Shown here: positions 60,386-64,000 of the stretch, piece after piece | Layout: each line of letters begins with the position of its first letter | How positions within the stretch are numbered: the first letter of the stretch is position 1 | Source: Paulownia fortunei | Lineage: Eukaryota; Streptophyta; Magnoliopsida; Lamiales; Paulowniaceae | DNA: 64,000 nucleotides | NCBI GenBank assembly: GCA_019321725.1 | Contig: CM033122.1 | Location: 806,001-870,000 of the forward strand | Direction of reading: 5' to 3' | Notes under the pieces: generated by a model | Seen by the model: only the letters and a program-made list of their open reading frames with translations | Databases searched by the model: none | Told to the model about the DNA's origin: nothing | Position numbers and translations under genes: made by a program

Positions 60386-60986
60386 CTAAGAAGCACCGGT
60401 GGGGCTTTTAAATTCAGCTTGATTGTTTAAATCCATGACGCCATCAGCTTCCAAGAACCGACTGAGATGCTTATCATCCAAATGTTGCTGGCAAAACAGT
60501 AAAAGCATAAGAAATACAAAGGAACAACTTCTACTCCAATACACAATTTCACAACTTTCAAATGACATGAATTTTACTTCAAAGATCAATAAATTAAATG
60601 AGAGCTTACAGACAAGCACTTTCTGTATTTCTCCCACTCAGAAACACACTCTTCTTTATCCCACTGTCCCTTCAAGAACTTCTCAGAATACCACCTACAC
60701 ATAAAATCAACTTAGGGCGTTAAAGGGTTGGGGTTCAACAGAACCTTCAATACACAAGAAGAAAATACTAGTCCACTAAAAACAAACTGCTCAAAATTTT
60801 CATTTACCACAAAAGACAAAAGACCATCTTTTCTGAAACTTATTAAACAAACCCAGGCAAAAAAAAAAAAAAAGAAACAAGACTGAATCTTTACTTGTTG
60901 AAGCAGTTGTGATAAGCAGTTCTGAGATGAGAACAAGGTGAAGTTGCCGAAGAAGAGGGGCGCTTATTGTCTCTGCTAATCCCCAT
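60386..60986 (-). CDS. Twin CX9C protein, TRIAP1/Mdm35-like, unit 2 copy
   Basis: Exons on the minus strand, 60986-60895, 60694-60610 and 60487-60386, give 92 residues. Both CX9C pairs (Cys18/Cys28 and Cys47/Cys57) are kept. Differences from the unit 1 copy are few (Ser-His for Ala-Asn after Cys18, Met for Lys in the GVKDL segment, Ala for Val near the end, and TAG for TAA). An intermembrane-space lipid-transfer partner role is inferred from TRIAP1/Mdm35. It is divergent from the aminopeptidase gene, whose ATG is about 1.1 kb away. Both copies look functional, so this is the one gene of the unit kept whole twice. Confidence 0.88.
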
Positions 60987-62063
60987 TCTACAGATTTAGA
61001 ACATTTTTGAACTGGTTTTCACCCATTAATCTTTCCAAAACGCTGCTGTATTTTTCTTGTTTTTTTTTTTGTTTTTTTTTGCTTTTTCAATCTTTTTCCT
61101 TCTTGGCAGTTTCATGTACGGTTGTATTGACCGTATACAGAAAATTGGGCCAAGGCAGAATAAAATGATATCCACTTCATATTGTTTAAATCCGGAGTCT
61201 TGCCCGACCCATTTTGTTGACACTAGTTGGTTTGTTTTTAATTTTTTATTGGATTGACAAACTAAGAGAATTTTTTTCTTATCAAAGAACCAATTTCCAG
61301 ACTTAATTTCCATGGTGTATTAAAGATGTAATAATGTTCTTGATCTTACATTTTTTTTTTAATTATAAGCCTAGTTTACCTAAATATGGAATGAAAAATA
61401 TTTTATATTATTAATATGAATATATTATAAATTTTTATTTAAAATTATGTTGAAAAAATCAACTCAAAAATAAAAAAAATACTATATTAATTTATGAACA
61501 TAATTTATATGTATCCCTACCTTATTAATTTATAATTATGATCTTTTGCTTTATTCAACAACAAAACCTCCGTGTCACAGTTTTGAACATTTTGGATTGT
61601 TACTGTTAATGATAAAAATTTAAAGTTGTAAATGAATCGATTTAAGTTGTGAATATAATTTAAATTTATTTAAATTTTATTGAGTTAAAAAAAATTATAT
61701 TTAAATTTAATTTAAAAATTAATTTAATTAAATTTGAATAAATTTTTAATTGAGTTGGGTTTAAATAATTTAATATTTTTATATATTTTTTACCCAAATT
61801 AAATTTTAAATTTTATTGAAGAAAAAATATTTATAAATTTTTTAACGAAAGAGTTTAAATTAGATATTTTTATACAAATTGAATAATAAATAATTTAATT
61901 TATATTTCGCAGTTTTGAACGAATAAGGTGGTAACTCCAATAGCCTTCCACCCCTACCCCCACCCCAGCCCCAATCTTGCACCTGTATATATATCACTTA
62001 TCACTTATAAGATTCATAGTTTCACTAGAACAACCTAGGATTCATTTTTTACGGAAGGCAACA
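60987..62063. other. Divergent promoter region between CX9C gene and aminopeptidase gene, unit 2
   Basis: It aligns with 43,133-44,240 but is more diverged in the AT-rich part (61,380-61,860), with several deletions. TATATATAT occurs at about 61,986, roughly 75 bp before the aminopeptidase ATG. No gene inside. Confidence 0.55.
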
Positions 62064-64000
62064 ATGGCGGAGCAGAAGCAAAAGCACTCCCAATTCAAAG
62101 GGCAGCCGCGGCTCCCAAAATTCGCAATCCCTAAACGTTACGATCTCAAACTCAAGCCTGATGTCACCGCTTGTAAATTCTCGGGCGCCGTTCAAATTTC
62201 CGTCAACGTCGTTTCGGATACCAAGCTCCTCGTCCTCAACGCCGCCGAACTCTCCGTCAACCCTAATTCCGTCACTTTCAATTGTGATAATAAGGTCCGC
62301 TTTAGTCTTTGCATTGTTCTAAGCGACGTCCTCTGAGTTTTTTTTTTCTTCTTAGAGGGGCAGGGTGGGGGGGTGGGGGGATTGTAAGTCAAATTCAATC
62401 ACATTTTCTTTTCAGAAAGGATGATATTGGTTTTATTTGTTTTTCAATTTATTTGAATACTAGGGATAAAAATTATGAATGTCTCTGTGATTGAATTATA
62501 CTTGATATAAATACTCGTAGTAATTTTTCAAATAATGATATTTCCTTTTAGTGAATTTTTGGCTCTTTTTTATGTGTGATCCACTTGGATCCAAAATTTA
62601 CTAGAGTAAGGTGAGAAGAAAATCAAAAGTATTTTTGGCTTTTTTTTATAGGACCATTAATTTTAAAATCTGTATTGAAGTTAGTTGAGTGTTACGAAAA
62701 GGAAATTAAATAGATTATGATTTAGTAATGTCTTTCCATAATAATACAACATATCCTTCATGTTTTCCTTCAAAACCAAAGAAATGAATAGGTTCTCTAG
62801 TGTTTTCTGCATCAAAATCCAAGTTCGAAACATTGCGTTAAATTTTTTTACGGGAATTTTTCAGGTGCTGGAGTCTGTGGAAGTAGAGTTATTCGAGGAG
62901 GATGAGATAGTTGTGGTGGAGTTTAAGGAGAGTTTGCCAATTGGTGTCGGGGTTTTGAACATGGAATTTGAGGGGACTCTAAATGATAGAATGAAAGGGT
63001 TTTACAGAAGGTGATTTATCTGTTTTATTTATGTATTATTATGCTATGGTTCTTTACATGCATTCTCTGTTATTGCCATATTCATTTTAATGTTGCCTGA
63101 TATTTTTTTGTTGGCTTTTGGAATTATTATTGCATTCATGTTTTCTAGATGCAATTTGGTGTGAAGGTAGGCATACCCACAGTTTTGAGAATGTGTTTCT
63201 TAGCTACTCCTTTGGGCTTTTTATTGTTTCCTTTTTGGGACATGTGTACATGTTGTTAAAAATGTCTCTTGCACTTGGATTTTATATAGTTACCTGATAT
63301 TTAACAGAAAATTAATGATTTTGGGTTGGAATCTATTGCCAGAAAAACTGGTTCTAGATTATCTGAACTCTACTTCATGAGAACATAGTTGAAGAAGTGG
63401 AGGATTTTATTTCTGCCAAAGTTATTGAAAAATAATTGTAAATGGGAACCTTCTTGTTTATAGAAGGTACTCTGCAGCAACTGTATTTTCTCATAACTAA
63501 CAATGTAAAATGGGAAAAAAGTGTCCTCTTTGTGTGTGTGTGTGTGTGTATATATTGTGTGGCACATGATCCTTTAACTCTTATAAGAATAGGAACATTT
63601 TTTGTCTTGTGTTGATTGCTTCACTTTTTCTGCTTTTGGCCGTATAATGTAGGTTCTATTAATTTATGTCCAATAATTTTATGGATCCTAACCGTGTGAT
63701 ACCTTAATTCAGCACCTATGAGCACAATGGCGAGAAGAAAAATATGGCTGTGACGCAGTTCGAGCCAGCCGATGCAAGACGGTGCTTTCCCTGTTGGGAT
63801 GAGCCCTCTTGCAAGGTACTTACAGTAGTTTCTCAGCCCTCGTGCATGCATGCACTCATGTGTTTGTATTACTTTCTTGGATCCATTTTTTATGCATTTT
63901 CCAAGATTTTTGTGCTATTAAAATTTGAACCCAATAAACTGACCAAAATTTCAAACAGATTATTTCTTTAATGGTTCAAACTTTTGGGTGTAAATTTGTG
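62064..64000 (+). CDS. APM1: Aminopeptidase M1 (M1 zinc metallopeptidase), 5' part; continues beyond window
   Basis: Exons 62064-62294, 62865-63010 and 63713-63815 join in frame and give the first 160 residues. They are [20 protein letters not shown], then LKLKPDV…[35 protein letters not shown], and [20 protein letters not shown] followed by [14 protein letters not shown]. This is the N-terminal beta domain of M1 peptidases; the GAMEN and HEXXH zinc sites lie past the window. The Arabidopsis relative APM1 (At4g33090) is a membrane-associated aminopeptidase linked to auxin transport and root growth. Unlike the unit 1 copy, no frameshift is seen, so this is probably the surviving functional gene. 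Ser replaces the usual Ala in DEPACK. The window ends in intron 3. Confidence 0.9.

Larger units (their letters stand above)
50355..64000. repeat. Tandem segmental duplication, unit 2 (continues beyond window)
   Basis: The second copy begins near 50,355, where CAGGACACTTTGCTATGACTT… aligns with CAGGACATTTTGCTCTAATT… at 33,423. It repeats the gene order of unit 1 through the third aminopeptidase exon to the window end. Private or extra sequence includes about 52,885-54,075, 54,600-55,120 and 58,405-59,225. Confidence 0.93.

Noticed and set aside
1..64000. tRNA, rRNA and CRISPR-like structures
   Set aside because: Looked for T-arm and array patterns by eye; none found. A tRNA scan would settle this.

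Overview
The window is nuclear DNA of a dicot plant, probably a woody core eudicot. It has many short exons with GT-AG introns, long AT-rich spacers, plant-only families (ankyrin-PGG proteins, a WRKY factor, class II small heat-shock proteins) and small DNA transposons. I cannot name the species. No bacterial, viral or CRISPR material was seen. Gene assignments come from reading translated exons against what I remember of the families; no search was run.

Left part (1-32,000). The end of a pentatricopeptide (PPR) gene is followed by a decayed NF-YA pseudogene and then, on the minus strand, an intronless mitochondrial carrier. Next are three tandem two-exon ankyrin/PGG membrane-protein genes (9.0-17.9 kb) and three tandem intronless class II small heat-shock genes with heat-shock elements upstream (18.6-22.5 kb). 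A 13-exon minus-strand gene for an NSUN5-type rRNA cytosine-5 methyltransferase (22.9-27.8 kb) has a telo-box in its leader. An AT-rich spacer with a likely MITE leads to a three-exon WRKY50/51-type gene carrying the WRKYGKK variant (32.1-33.2 kb).

Right part (33.4-64 kb) is a head-to-tail tandem duplication with a unit of about 17 kb. Each unit holds, in order: a PMI1-family pseudogene (minus), a coclaurine N-methyltransferase-like gene (plus), a twin-CX9C TRIAP1/Mdm35-like gene (minus) and the start of an M1 aminopeptidase gene (plus). The junction lies near 50,355, where unit 1's aminopeptidase breaks off around the start of its sixth exon and the PMI1-like sequence starts again. The units have decayed in opposite ways. 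Unit 1 keeps the intact methyltransferase and has a ruined aminopeptidase. Unit 2 has a one-base deletion in the methyltransferase and an aminopeptidase that is intact as far as it can be read. The small CX9C gene is intact in both. Unit 1's aminopeptidase remnant also carries a 0.5 kb local inverted duplication and a 1.9 kb Mutator-like element. A 690-base block is identical by eye in both units although its flanks have diverged, which suggests gene conversion or an assembly collapse.

From memory, the order carrier - NSUN5 - WRKY50 - PMI1-related matches Arabidopsis At5g26200-At5g26160, and methyltransferase - CX9C - aminopeptidase M1 matches At4g33110-At4g33090. The window therefore seems to join two blocks that are separate in Arabidopsis. 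I found no wholly new molecular system. The most interesting content is the duplication and how it has been reworked.
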